Positions 41,701 through 52,864 of a DNA stretch of 64,000 bases are shown piece by piece. This stretch comes from Corella eumyota. Lineage: Eukaryota > Chordata > Ascidiacea > Phlebobranchia > Corellidae. The notes below the pieces were generated by a model that saw only the letters and a program-made list of their open reading frames with translations, ran no database searches and was not told the DNA's origin. Each line of letters opens with the position of its first letter. Within the stretch, counting starts at the first letter, position 1. Location: assembly GCA_963082875.1 (NCBI GenBank), contig OY720098.1, positions 19,158,001 through 19,222,000 on the forward strand, in the 5' to 3' direction. Position numbers and translations under genes: made by a program.

Positions 41701-41889
41701 TGTATATTCTACTTTAAGCATAAAGTTAAACAAAATAAAGCCAGTTTCCCATTACATCAATAATTTACGACGAGAAAAATATATTTACATTTTCAAACAC
41801 ATACAAATCTAAATATACACCAAATGGCTTACAATGTCCAATGGTTTTTTCACAAGCGGCGGGAATTGAGTACTATCTGGTATTCCCAT
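38780..41889 (-). CDS. STAND/NB-ARC-like protein with TPR-like C-terminus, copy 1 (884 aa, two exons)
   Basis: Exon 1 is 41833-41889 (MGIPDSTQFPPLVKKPLDI), preceded by an in-frame TAA nine bases upstream of the ATG. Exon 2 is 38780-41377, starting KENVESVINAKNEF; the phase-0 intron has GT-AG ends. A P-loop-like GDRGTGKKYTA lies about residues 43-53, KLLFVTSGKDI is sensor-like, FRKVEITGFNEREAIDYLL follows, and DGKPISLFAA sits where GLPLA lies in NB-ARC ATPases. The LQVWRYFKHDNLPVMLVSKI to YITIPE segment resembles a winged helix. The C-terminal half is helical and TPR-like (SIFHIYGRQVLYRKEEM, AMKYYGATGQYEKAFSAFDK). No signal peptide, membrane segment or effector domain is seen. A seven-fold hexamer expansion encodes an Arg-Asp run, and a segment before DREVAKQL is shorter than in copy 4. 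STAND membership is inferred from motif order; the function is unknown. Confidence 0.75.
39311..39352 (-). repeat. Seven tandem hexamers coding for an Arg-Asp run
   Basis: The plus strand reads GCGGTC GAGGTC GCGGTC GCGGTC GGGGTC GCGGTC GCGGTC. On the minus strand it encodes DRDRDPDRDRDLDR in frame. Copy 4 has only GDLYDEG at the same place, so this is a copy-specific expansion, and it is GC-rich in AT-rich surroundings. Confidence 0.95.
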
Positions 41890-42041
41890 GATAACTTAAT
41901 TATCTAAAAATAAATCAGTGGTCTATAAGTTCTGATATTTATAATTAATATATTAAAAGCAATTCATTATCTTACGTAACACTACAAACTAACGCTATAA
42001 CTTTTACTTAACATTAAAATGTTGGTTTACAGTGTGAGAAA

Positions 42042-42402
42042 ATTCCAAATATTTTTTGTTTTTTTTAAAACTAATAAAAAGGGGTTTAAAAATAATTAAA
42101 TTGACAAATAAAAACGTAAATTAATTAAATAAAGGCTCCAAATAAAAACGTAATTTGTCAAAAATAAGCCGCACTGTGTTTACGAAGTTTATGCTGACTT
42201 CACTAGTTTAGTGCTGGCCTATGATAACGCATTTCGCTTTAAAATAAAATGCGGGATTTTATTTCAAATAACTGGTTTATAAACTGTAACTCTTACTTGA
42301 TATAGTTTAAGTTGTCGCGTTCTATAAAGTTGTTTTTTTTTAATTAAAAAGTGCTTTACTTTTTTTTACTTATACATAAAGCTAAAATAACTAATAAAGT
42401 CG
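42042..42402. other. Noncoding region upstream of STAND-like copy 1
   Basis: AT-rich. The homology with the upstream region of copy 4 ends near 42041. No gene or promoter motif can be supported. Confidence 0.35.
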
Positions 42403-43400
42403 TACGAGTATAACATTTTTTCGTAAATATAGCATTATTTAACTAAATGTTTTTCGTTTCGTCATTCATCACCCTATTATTTTTTTTTGATTTAACCTAA
42501 GATTACATTTTCTGGTTTCAATTTATTTAAAAACGTGTGTACGTGTGTACATATTGACTGTAACATTATGTTGTATAAACTTTTATAAATTACCCGAATT
42601 CGAAGAATCAAAAGTACATAAAGTCGCAGTCCGTTGACCCGCCTTCTAATAAATTTAAAAAATTAACGAGAATTTTAATAATTATGTTGTAGCAACCTTG
42701 GTAAAATTGCTTGTTAAACTTTAACATATCAACTTGATTTAAAAAATCTAAAAAATTGCTGTGTGTGTTAGGCTCGTAAAAGTTTTTTTCGTTGTGCATC
42801 GACCGATTTTAATATTACCTTTTAAAAGAGAACATTTTGTTTACCTATGTCATAATTTACATGCAATGTCTGACAATTTTAAGAGAATTGCTATATTGCA
42901 ACCAGTAACTTTGGGATGTACTGAAATATATCGTTTTGCAAAACACTGCAATCAATATTTGTTCCCCTGATAAGTTTACAACCTCCTGAATTAATCATTT
43001 GCCATGTTGTGCCTTGCAGTATTTAGTATTTGTGTTTAAACTTAAGAATACATCGTGTATCATTAAATTAAAAATTATTTTGTGTACGTGCATACATATT
43101 GACTGTTACTCTTGTTGTTTAAACTTTAGATTATACTTTCCCAAATTCGAAAAATTAGAAATACATAAAGTCGCAGTCCGTTGACCCGTTATTATTACCT
43201 CAAAATAAATTTTATTAACGTATGTAAGCTAGGTTACAAGGTGGAAGTATATGCTAACAATATTACACTTGGTATTTAAAATTTATAATTTTGCACTAAA
43301 AGTATGTTTTTATAAGCCATTTTTTATTTTTATAGTGTTTTTCTTAAATCTATTTTATTTTAATATTACAGGCAGTGTTACACAAAATTATCAAAAATGG
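42403..43400. repeat. About 999-base tandem repeat, unit 1
   Basis: Begins TACGAGTATAACATTTTTTC and is followed directly by unit 2 at 43401, with only scattered differences. Small open frames in both units keep the same length, but this reflects the youth of the duplication and not coding: they have low-complexity content and no neighbours to splice to. Confidence 0.92.
42535..42641. repeat. About 105-base dispersed element, example copy
   Basis: An ACGTGTGTACATATTGACTG-like head, a body with CCCGAATTCGAAGAA, and the end ATAAAGTCGCAGTCCGTTGA. Related copies lie at about 43081-43187, 43534-43640, 44080-44186, 51945-52054 and 58830-58932, always in the same orientation. The conserved end includes GTCGCAGTCCGTTGACC. 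No tRNA-like boxes or terminal inverted repeats were seen. Confidence 0.75.
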
Positions 43401-44399
43401 TACGAGTATAACATTTTTTCGTAAATATAGCATTTTTTAACTAAATGTTTTTTGTTTCGTCATTCATTACCCTATTATTTTTTTTTGATTTAACTTAAGA
43501 TTACATTTTCTGGTTTCAATTTATTTAAAAACGTGTGTACGTGTGTACATATTGACTGTAACATTATGTTTTATAAACTTTTATAAATTACCCGAATTCG
43601 AAGAATCAAAAGTACATAAAGTCGCAGTCCGTTGACCCGCCTTCCAATAAATTTAAAAAATTAACGAGAATTTTAATAATTATGTTGTAGCAACCTTGGT
43701 AAAATTGCTTGTTAAACTTTAACATATCAACTTGCATTAAAGGATGTAAATAAATTGCTGTGTTTGTTAGGCTCGTAAAATTTTTTTTCGTTGTGCATCG
43801 ATCAATTTTAATATTACCTTTTAAAAGAGAACATTTTGTTTACCTATGTCATAATTTACATGCAATGTCTGACAATTTTAAGAGAATTGCTATATTGCAA
43901 CCAGTAACTTTGGGATGTACTGAAATATATCGTCTTGCAAAACACTGCAATCAATATTTGTTCCCCTGATAAGTTTACAACCTCCTGAATTAATCATTTG
44001 CCATGTTGTGCCTTGCAGTATTTAGTATTTGTGTTTAAACTTAAGAATACATCGTGTATCATTAAATTAAAAATTATTTTGTGTACGTGCATACATATTG
44101 ATTGTTACTCTTGTTGTTTAAACTTTAGATTATACTTTCCCAAATTCGAAGAACTAGAAATACATAAAGTCGCAGTCCGTTGACCCGTTATTACTACCTC
44201 AAAATAAATTTTATTAACGTATGTAAGCTAGGTTACAAGGTGGAAGTATATGCTAACAATATTACACTTGGTATTTAAAATTTATAATTTTGCACTAAAA
44301 GTATGTTTTTATAAGTCATTTTTTATTTTTATAGTGTTTTTCTTAAATCTATTTTATTTTAATATTACAGGCAGTGTTACACAAAATTATCAAAAATGG
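43401..44399. repeat. About 999-base tandem repeat, unit 2
   Basis: Same start sequence as unit 1 and an end at ATTATCAAAAATGG. A more diverged single copy of the second half exists at about 58780-59145, which suggests the parent sequence belongs to the duplicated block downstream of STAND-like copy 4. Confidence 0.92.
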
Positions 44400-44838
44400 T
44401 TTAAATTTTCTGACATTTTGAATTACATATTGTTGTTTAATTATATTACAAAGAAGAACATTAACCGTTTACCATCAGTAAGCCTATATGCGGTGTTAAT
44501 TTACAAAGCCCCATAGCTTAAACACGACTCCATAGCGCACCCCGTTTGGTAAAATATTAATAAAAACTCATCTTAAGGTGATAGAAAAAAATTGTTATAA
44601 TAAATTTTGTTTTTTGGCTGTTAGTTATTAACGTAAATTATTTACCTTTTATATGTTTTTAAAAATATATATGCCTGTTATATTAAAACTATGCATTCTA
44701 ATCTTTTATGAACATATTTATTCACGTTATTATACTGATTTCATAAACTAAGGGATATAACACATACATATTTAATCATTATTAAATTAAACGCAATATT
44801 ATATAGGGTAGCTAAATTAACTCTACATACACAACACA
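44400..44838. repeat. Duplicated 3'-flank block of the STAND-like genes, copy 1
   Basis: This sequence follows the C-terminal codons at 44839. It matches about 52190-52623 and 59145-59577, which follow a second fragment and copy 4. Shared landmarks are AACTCATCTTAAGGTGATAG-like, TTTTTGGCTGTTAGTT and GCTAAATTAACTCTACATAC. Confidence 0.85.
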
Positions 44839-45079
44839 CTATAAATTCTCAAATAGTTCATTTAATCTCAGCTGTAGTTTCTCGGGAACTTTTGTCAGCT
44901 CTTGGTCGGGTAATTTGTAGGTTACAGCATTGTTTCTACGTAAGATCTTTGCTTGTCGATTTGTTTCTTTTCCCAAGTATTTTGTAGTGGTTAAAGCAAG
45001 GTTGTATATGCCCCATGCTTTAGTATTGGGAAGTGCTGAAATTATGCCAACACGGTCGCCCGATTTAAAAGGATAGGGT
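44839..45079 (-). pseudogene. C-terminal fragment of the STAND-like family (fragment 2)
   Basis: The minus-strand frame gives GDRVGIISALPNTKAWGIYN then LALTTTKYLGKETNRQAKIL and ends LRLNELFENL before the stop at 44839. About 80 codons remain open, and the upstream part is replaced by the dispersed block at 45080. The same break occurs in fragment 3. Confidence 0.9.
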
Positions 45080-45944
45080 AATTAGTATATTCAATTGATG
45101 AATGTTAATTAGTAAATTTAATATGTGTAATTTAATTCTCGAATTACTATTTACAGTAAACAAAATGCTTTTCCGCCCTAATTTAATAAACAACGACGTT
45201 TTGATTATATCTTATATATTAGCGACAAATAAGGAAAGATATCTTAACACTTTCAGTATATGGTTTATAATTACAAAAATATAGGCAGCTTAAACTGCAC
45301 TAATATACCAGTTTCCAATATGTTTTTAGTTTTTAATAGTATTTTAATTTTTTTTACAGTAATGGAATATTCATAATATTTTTAACATTTTCCATGTTTT
45401 TAAAACGCACATTAAATAATCATTTTTAGACATTGTTTTGATTAAGCATATTAACCTAGGCTTACAGGTATATTTCTCTTAAGCAACACACTGGTATTTT
45501 TTACAGTATAATAATATATTATACGGTTATTACTTGAATAAGCACATTATATTGATAATTATTGGCACACAATTTACAATATTTTATAAAAATTCATTAT
45601 TTAAAAAACAACTATGAACAATGTTATCAATTTTAAACCATTTGCCGATAATAAGCACAATTTAGAAAAGTAAATTCGGGTTAAAAAAATAATATTTTTT
45701 TAGATTATTACTACATACAGTATTAAAGTAATTTTGAAAGGTGGAAGTTTGGATAGTGTCGCTAATACAAGCAATAAAAAATACTCAAAAGATGATAAAA
45801 AAAATAAAATTTGCTAACCACCAATTTTATAAGCGAATATACAGCGTATATATATATTATTTTTTTTTTTTCATTAATTTTGTTATTTTTTTGGTGGTGG
45901 ATAGCAACAATTACTGACATTCTAGCACAAAAACAAGCAATACG
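45080..45944. repeat. Locally dispersed duplicated block, copy 2
   Basis: Matches 37253-38277 and 52865-53916. It is directly joined to a truncated STAND-like C-terminus at AAAAGGATAGGGT. Shorter than the other two: the match stops at CAAGCAATACG. Confidence 0.85.
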
Positions 45945-46753
45945 ACAAACAAATAATTAGCAAATGAAATAAACACTACAATTCTTTTAAAGATTTTGTA
46001 ATAATATTTACTTTTGTTTAAATAAATATATATAAAAAAACTATAAAAAGTTTTTAAAAAAATTGCTTGCTTTAATTTTAGTTTTAAACTGAAAAAATAT
46101 CCACAATTCAGAAACAAATAAAAGTGCAAAAAAACAATATAAATTATGATAATAAAAAAAAAGTTTAATAAATGATAAAAAAGCTTAAAAACTACACAAC
46201 TTAAATATGCTAAACAAAATTTTTTAAGGTTATTTTTTAGTAAAGAGTTTTACAACAAAATTGCTAAACACAAATATTTTTAAAATGATATGTGGCGTTT
46301 CGGCAAAAAGAATTTAAATTACAAATTTTGAAATTTCAGTAATTTTCACCTAATTAAATTAGTTCATAAATAAGTTATACTGAACTACCACACAAAAATA
46401 TAACATCTACTAGTTTTTGTAAAATACAAATTTTTTTTTTTTTGTGGTAAAAAGCTAGTAAGTAAGCACCGACAAAATACAGCAAAACAGAATATTTTTA
46501 AAAATCGCAACCAGCCGTTTTTTACCATTTACGTAATTTTACTACAGGTTTAATGCGCAGAACGAGCTATAGCCTAAAATGTTGGGATTTAAGCTTTGGC
46601 CCAAATGTTAAAATGTAACTTTTTTTTTAATTTTGCGTTTAAGCGCGTCAATAATTTGGTGTTTTAGAGTTTTTTCTTGTGATTAGGTAATGTTTATACC
46701 TATTTTAAATCTAATGCAAAATTTTGAAACGCTAAATTACTGTGGTATGGATT
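45945..46753. other. Noncoding 3' region of STAND-like copy 2
   Basis: AT-rich with homopolymer runs. No gene or recognisable element. Confidence 0.4.
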
Positions 46754-49700
46754 TCATAGATTTTTTAATAAATCGAATTGATCAGTTAACCTTTTTTTTA
46801 ATATTTCGGGTTTTAAATTTTCTAACTCTATGCGTAATTTGCTGTCGTAAAACGATAGCGCAGAGTCCCGTCTAAGTTTCTTCTCGTCAACACTTGGTCT
46901 TGTTTTTAAATATTCGGTGGTTGTCAATGCAAGGTTATAGATTGCCCACGCTCTTCTATTTAGATTTGCTGAAACTATTCCGATGTTTTCTTCGGGGTGG
47001 CCGGTATCAGGTCTCCAGGCCAAATCAAAAGCATTAAATGCCTTTTCGTACTGACCTGTTACGCCGTAGTATTTCATAGCCTGAATTATACAGCCTGTAG
47101 CTATATTAATTCGAAAATTTTGCTTTGCCAATTTTTTTAATTTTTTGCATTCTTGATTCCAAGTTGATTTTGTTCCTTCATCCATTTCCTCAAAGCTTCT
47201 ATTTTTAAGAGCTCTGCAGTGCGCCTTTACGATATATCTGTAGGCATTAAGTTTTGTATAAGGTGTACCATAAACTAACTTATACTTTCCTTCTTCAAAA
47301 AGGTCGCCTGGATTTTGCAGAAGGTTGTTTGCTTTTTTGTAAACTTTATCCCATTTCGAATTTGGCTGTTGCAGTTCACGTGGTATTATGGAATTCGCGC
47401 GGGTAATATATTCTTGCAGCAAACCAATCTCAGTATCCTTTTTAATTTTTACGGCAATTTGTAGTGCCAGCTCTGCATAATACTCGCATTTCTTTTGGTC
47501 AATCAAATCCATTTCTTCTTTTCGGTACAAGACTTGTCTTCCGTAAATGTGGAAAATACTTGCAAGCCGTTCAGCAAAAAACACTTTTTTTAGGTTTTTT
47601 ATTGTGAGAAGGTTGTTTGTTTCCCGTAAAAGTTTCAGGTGACCACGGTTAGGTGAATGTTTTCCGTCTACTACATCTTGAATACTTTTTAGCCTGCCTC
47701 GAGCATTTTCTTTTGAGGTCGCAGGGTCGTTTTTGGTGATATTTGCAACAAAATGCTCAAAGTTATCTGGATTTAACTTTAAGGTTTGAAGAACATATGT
47801 TTCAAGATGATCGTCATTTACATTTTTTGTTGCTTCGGAACATATCTGAACAAGAGAATGCGCCACTTTTTCCGGGTCGACTTCTTTTTTGTATTCTAAC
47901 AGTTTATCATTGTCAGAAAGTTTAAACAAATTTATCCAGAATTTCTGCCACTTTTTGTTCTTAATAAAACGAATTAACTTCCATGCAAATTCAGCCGCAG
48001 TTAACAGAGGTTCCAGGGATTCTCTTTGATTGGCTTGTATTTTGCCCAACAGCTCATAAACTCGAAAAATTTTCATAGAAAGAAGAAAATTTTCTTTTTT
48101 GTCATTTAAATCACTACGTTCCATTTTCAATTTCTCGCACAAGGATTGTAGATGGTCAGTTAAATCTCTTAATAGCTCCTTTCCTTGAAGTTGTCGATTA
48201 TCTTTTCCCAAAATTCCTATGATAGAATCAATTGCAACGTGAAGACTTTCTGTATTAGTTTGTAAGACAAATTCTGGAATTGTAACGTATCCATGCGGAT
48301 AGTCAAACGATGTAAAATGTATGTCTTTTTTAGTTCTAAGACAAGAAATAACGTCGTAGGTGTCCAAAATGTTTAATGCATGAATGTCATCTGGCATGTA
48401 CTGGATGTTTGTGTTATTTTGCACCAGTTGCAAAATTTTCGATACTAATATCACAGGTAATTTTTCGTGCTTAAAATAACTCCAAACTTTTAAAAGTTTT
48501 TCAGCCTTTTCATCTGCTTCTGTAAGGGCACAATATGTGTTATTACCTGAGTTATCTAAGTTGGTAATGACAGCATAGCAATTTGCTTTTTTATTGTCTT
48601 CTTTGTTTAACAATTGAAGAGTGTCAATTTCTATCCGTTTCCTTGTAGGATTACATCTGAACATTAAAAGGTAATATTTGTATGGTAAATTTTTCTTTTT
48701 GCAAAATAAGCGAGCAGCATACAAACAAATGGGTGTATTGTTGAAATACTTAGCAAGTTCTGTAGCGTATTTTTTGTCTTCGTCTGAAGGACCATCAGAT
48801 GTAGCATCTAAATCAGTTGTATAAGGAAGTGGTTTAAGCAAAAATGTAATTGCTTCATTTGCGTTGAATCCAGTAACTTCTACTGTTTGAAATTTCCTCA
48901 TTGCTCTAGATTCATAATCTGTAAAAATAACGTCTTTTTCCTTAGTTACAAACAAAAGCTTAACACCGTCTCTTTTTCTAGTATCTACTTTTCGAATTCC
49001 GTTTCTAAGAAGATAAATTGCATCTCTATCCTGTAGAAATGTTTGAGTCAAAGTTATTCCTACAATGACTTTAACATTTACGTCATTGAGAATTTCGACT
49101 AGTTCTTCAAATATGTTGTTTTCGCTTAAAGGAAATTGTGGAAAATAATGCTTACCAATACGGGTAAACTCGGAAATCATTGATGGTTTATCATCAATCT
49201 TAATGTACCAAGTATTAAAAGTTTTACTTAGAAGAAACTCGGCTGTGTATTTTTTGCCGACACCATTTTTCCCATACAGTTGTACAACTCGATATTGATC
49301 AAATTTATTCTTAGCATTAGTCACCGAATCGATGGAATTTATCTAAGAAGTTGGAATATCCTTTTTAAGATAGGTTTAATAAATAAGCTAATAAAATGTT
49401 TAAAAGTTTACTTATAGAATTTTTACCAAAAACTTTAATTCAACGCCGTCGAATTGTTTAAGTAAATAAACGACTGTTGCCTTGATAAATTATCTAGTTT
49501 ATTTATTTATTTATTTTTTTTAATTTTTGTACTGGTTTGTTTTTCACAAGTAGGTTATAACGATGGTTTTTTTAATTACAAGAGCAAAAACTGGTTTGTA
49601 ATATTTAAGATAATAAACTTTATTGTCGGCTTACTAATTGTAATGTTGTTCATGAAATACAATTTAAAAATAGTATAACATTACGAAATTTAAAAGAAAT

Positions 49701-49781
49701 TACAAGAATTATTAAACTTACAATGTCTAAAGGTTCTTCGATAGGAGGTGGAAATTGTCCTGTATCGAGACTGGTTGGCAT
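46754..49781 (-). CDS. STAND/NB-ARC-like protein with TPR-like C-terminus, copy 2 (882 aa, two exons)
   Basis: Exon 1 is 49722-49781 (MPTSLDTGQFPPPIEEPLDI), with an in-frame TAA two codons before the ATG. Exon 2 is 46754-49342, starting INSIDSVTNAKNKF, phase 0. The P-loop-like motif is GKNGVGKKYTA, the sensor-like strand KLLFVTKEKDV, the GLPLA-like site NNTPICLYAA. The shared C-terminal core SIFHIYGRQVLYRKEEM and the GKYKLVYGTPYTKLNAYRYI patch are kept. This copy is the most diverged of the four along its length, yet it is open throughout, which argues that the family is under selection. Its flanks are largely unlike those of the other copies. Function unknown. Confidence 0.75.
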
Positions 49782-50196
49782 AATTACTTAAACGACTAGA
49801 AATAAAATAGTAAAAATAGAATTGTTTGTTGGAACGTAGTAATGGGTTTAATTACATAATAAATTACCAATTTTTAAAAAGTTTCGTTATTGAATATATC
49901 ATTTAATTTTAGTTATATTTATTTAAACATCTTACTAAGAAATATAATCACACATACCGAATTGTTGAAAGTTGCAAAATAATTTATTGATTATTAATCT
50001 TTGAAAGCTGCAGGTTATTTACTTTATAAATTTTATCACTTGTTCTGTAGATATACTCACAATTATTATTTGATTTTAAAATATATAAATCTTAGTTAGT
50101 ACGAACTCAATCATCAAGCACATGTTATGTTGCAAACTATGATCGTATCAAACTTTGTATTTAAGTTTACTTTCGATATTTAAAATAACATTTGTA
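49782..50196. other. Upstream region of STAND-like copy 2
   Basis: AT-rich presumed promoter region. No motif can be assigned. Confidence 0.35.
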
Positions 50197-50281
50197 AAAT
50201 AATAAAATAACATTCGCATATTGTGTTTGTAACGACGAAAATAATAAAATAACATTCGCATATTGTGTTTGTAACGACGAA
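50197..50281. repeat. Two tandem copies of a 42-base unit
   Basis: Both contain AAATAACATTCGCATATTGT and GTTTGTAACGACGA with no visible difference; a recent slippage or duplication. Confidence 0.9.
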
Positions 50282-50330
50282 CAATGTTTTAGCTTGCGCG
50301 TTTTGGCTTGGTAGCATAAAACTATGTTAA

Positions 50331-50785
50331 GGCCCGTTTACACCAAGCGCGTGCGCCGCGCGCAACGCAAAATTTTACGTTTGTTCTATTATGTCGGGGA
50401 TTCCCCGAAAAGCTCTCTTTTTCGCTTCGCGTTGTTCGCAAGCGACAGACGCGAATTTCGCGTGTCAATTGTACGCAAAAATAGCCATAAAAAGGCAACT
50501 TAATTCTGAAATATAAAGTTATATACGTTTGCAAACTTATATTATTAAAAAATACATTAACATAGATTAATTACGGGTATATTTTTTACTAAATACCTAC
50601 ATTAACATATATTTTGACTGTAAACGCACCCAAAAAAATAAAATACTATAAATTTTTAAAATTTACTAAAATAAGTTATTTTTAAAGAAAAATATAAAAA
50701 ATTATTTAATATAAGAAAAGTTTATAAGCGCAAAGCGAATTCCCGAATTTCGCGTTGCGCGCTTCGCGTCTTGTGTAAATAAAAC
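50331..50785. mobile_element. MITE-like DNA element with GC-rich imperfect terminal inverted repeats
   Basis: The left end, GGCCCGTTTACACCAAGCGC and on through GCGCGCAACGCAAAATT, is mirrored at the right end by AATTTCGCGTTGCGCGCTTC ... GTGTAAAT. The ends are GC-rich islands in AT-rich DNA, with an AT-rich middle and no transposase frame. It looks like a non-autonomous DNA transposon with an eroded right terminus. TTA just left of the start could be part of a target duplication, but the right partner is unclear, so the superfamily is left open. Confidence 0.65.
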
Positions 50786-51944
50786 ATTTTGAATAAAAGG
50801 AGGGTAAACAAAATCTATAAAATAATAGAAAGACACACGCAAGTGTTAAAATGTAAAAAGAATTGTTGTAAAAGTCACGTTTAATTAAAATAACAAGTCG
50901 ACTGTAAAAAAAACATAAAAATATTTTTCAACAGAATACAGTTTAAAAAAATATTCAAATAAAATAGTAAAATATATAAATTTAATCTATATAAACTACA
51001 CTAAATAATATCACAATTTATTACTAGGTATTATAAATAACTGATACCGACTTATTGCCTAGGCTGCTAGCATACCGACTTATTGCCTAGGCTGCTAAAC
51101 GAGTGCTACTTTTTATAAGCTGCTGTTGATATAAAAAAAACTTAGTTTTTTTGGTTTTAGGCGAGATTTTGTCTTATATATATTTTAATCCTAATTAAAT
51201 AATTGACAATCTTTTTAAATAATATAATTAAACCTAATAATTTTAAATGTAACATTCAAATTACTTTTGTACAAGTATGACGAGTTCTAAGATAAATTAA
51301 AGTTGTTTTTTAGTATACTAACTGTTCTATATTGAATAAGATTAAAATAAAAACAAACATTGTTTTAAACACAAAGTTGGTAAATGAGCAAGCAGTTATT
51401 TTGCACCTGTTATACACCTTACCCTGCCATAAACGTTGGTTTCTTATTAAAAAATTTAAAAAACTTTCCACTGAAGGAATTTTTTGCGGTGTTGTACTGT
51501 TTCAGGGTTGTTATCTAAACTTTGGATCAAATTTCCCGTAACGAAACAATAAAAAAAGCTTGTGTGAACATTGACTGGTCCTTTGTCATTTAACATGTAC
51601 TAAACACTTGCGCATTTAAAAAAAATTTGAAACCCACCTGAAGATTTTGTGTGTAATTGAAGATGTGTTGGGATTGTTGTTTAAATTGAATAAATCACCT
51701 TGGTTTCAAGAAATAAATATGAATCAAGTGAACGAACTACAAAGTTTAAAATGTGTTGTCAGGTTATTGCAAAACTATTATTAAGTTTCGAAAATTGTTT
51801 TACCACACGAGACTGGTAACAGTTACTACTTTGTGAAATCAATCAACTTTAAGGTTACCTATCAAGGGAAATTACATCGTATTTAGGTCATAAATCGCGG
51901 GTAATATCGTACAATTTTAGGTAACAGTAAAATAGACCAACTTG
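50786..51944. other. Noncoding stretch with a short direct repeat
   Basis: AT-rich. It contains two adjacent copies of a 28-base unit at 51044-51099 (ATACCGACTTATTGCCTAGG and following). No gene. Confidence 0.45.
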
Positions 51945-52189
51945 TGTACGTTTGTACATATTGACTATTACTTAATGTTGTTTAAACTTTAGATATAATT
52001 TCCCAAATTCAAGGAATTAAAAGTATATAAAGGCGAGGTCTGTTGACCTGTTTATGCCTTCGAATATATTTTATAAGCGTGGGGAAGCTAAAGAATACAT
52101 GGTAGGGCAAGTACAGTAACGAATCATTTTTCAATTAATATTTTTTAATTTTTATTTTGACATGACAAGTATGAAATTTATTATAACTC

Positions 52190-52623
52190 GTTTCAATTTT
52201 TTGACATTTCAATTACACTTTGCATATTTAATATTTTACAAAGAAGGAATTACCCATTTTTAATTAATTGGCCTGGATAATGTGCGGTGTTTATTCACAA
52301 AGTTTGGGGTTAAACATGGCTCACTAGCGCACCCTGTTCGATAAAATATTATTAAAAACTCACCTTAAGGTGATAGAAAAAAGTGTAATAAAAAATTTTG
52401 TTTTTGGCTGTTAGTTTTTAACGTACATTATTTACTTTTTATATGCTTTTTAAAAAAAATAAATGCCTGTTATATTAAAATTATTTATTCTAATCTTTTA
52501 TAAACATATTTATTCACGCTATTATACATAATCTAAGTGATATAATATATACATATTTAATCATTATTAAATTAAACGCAATATTATTTAAGGTAGTTAA
52601 ATTAACTCTACATATACAACACA
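52190..52623. repeat. Duplicated 3'-flank block of the STAND-like genes, copy 2
   Basis: Matches 44400-44838 and about 59145-59577. It leads into the C-terminal fragment that ends at 52624. Confidence 0.8.
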
Positions 52624-52864
52624 CTATAAATTTTCGAATAGCTCAGTTATTTTAAGCTGTAGTTTCTCGGGAACTTTTGCCAGCTCTAGGTCGGGTAATT
52701 TGTAGGTTACATCATTGTTTCTACGTAAGATCTTTGCTTGTTGATTTGTTTCTTTTCCTAAGTATTTTGTAGTGGTTAAAGCAAGGTTGTATATGCCCCA
52801 TGCTTTAGTATTGGGAAGTGCTGAAATTATGCCAACACGATCGCCTGGTTTAAAAGGATAGGGT
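52624..52864 (-). pseudogene. C-terminal fragment of the STAND-like family (fragment 3)
   Basis: Minus strand: GDRVGIISALPNTKAWGIYN, LALTTTKYLGKETNQQAKIL, ending ITELFENL. The frame is open for about 80 codons and then breaks at AAAAGGATAGGGT into the dispersed block, at the same base as fragment 2. The two fragments are therefore duplicates of one earlier truncation. Confidence 0.9.

Noticed and set aside
41573-41812. Frame of 79 codons upstream of STAND-like copy 1, with a counterpart at 62375-62602
   Set aside because: It falls within the intron between exons 1 and 2 of the minus-strand genes, and its counterpart differs in the N-terminal part; there is no support for coding.
42761-44183. 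Small plus-strand frames repeated in both 1-kb units
   Set aside because: They persist only because the tandem units are nearly identical; the content is low-complexity, with no family resemblance, and the frames lie in noncoding duplicated DNA.
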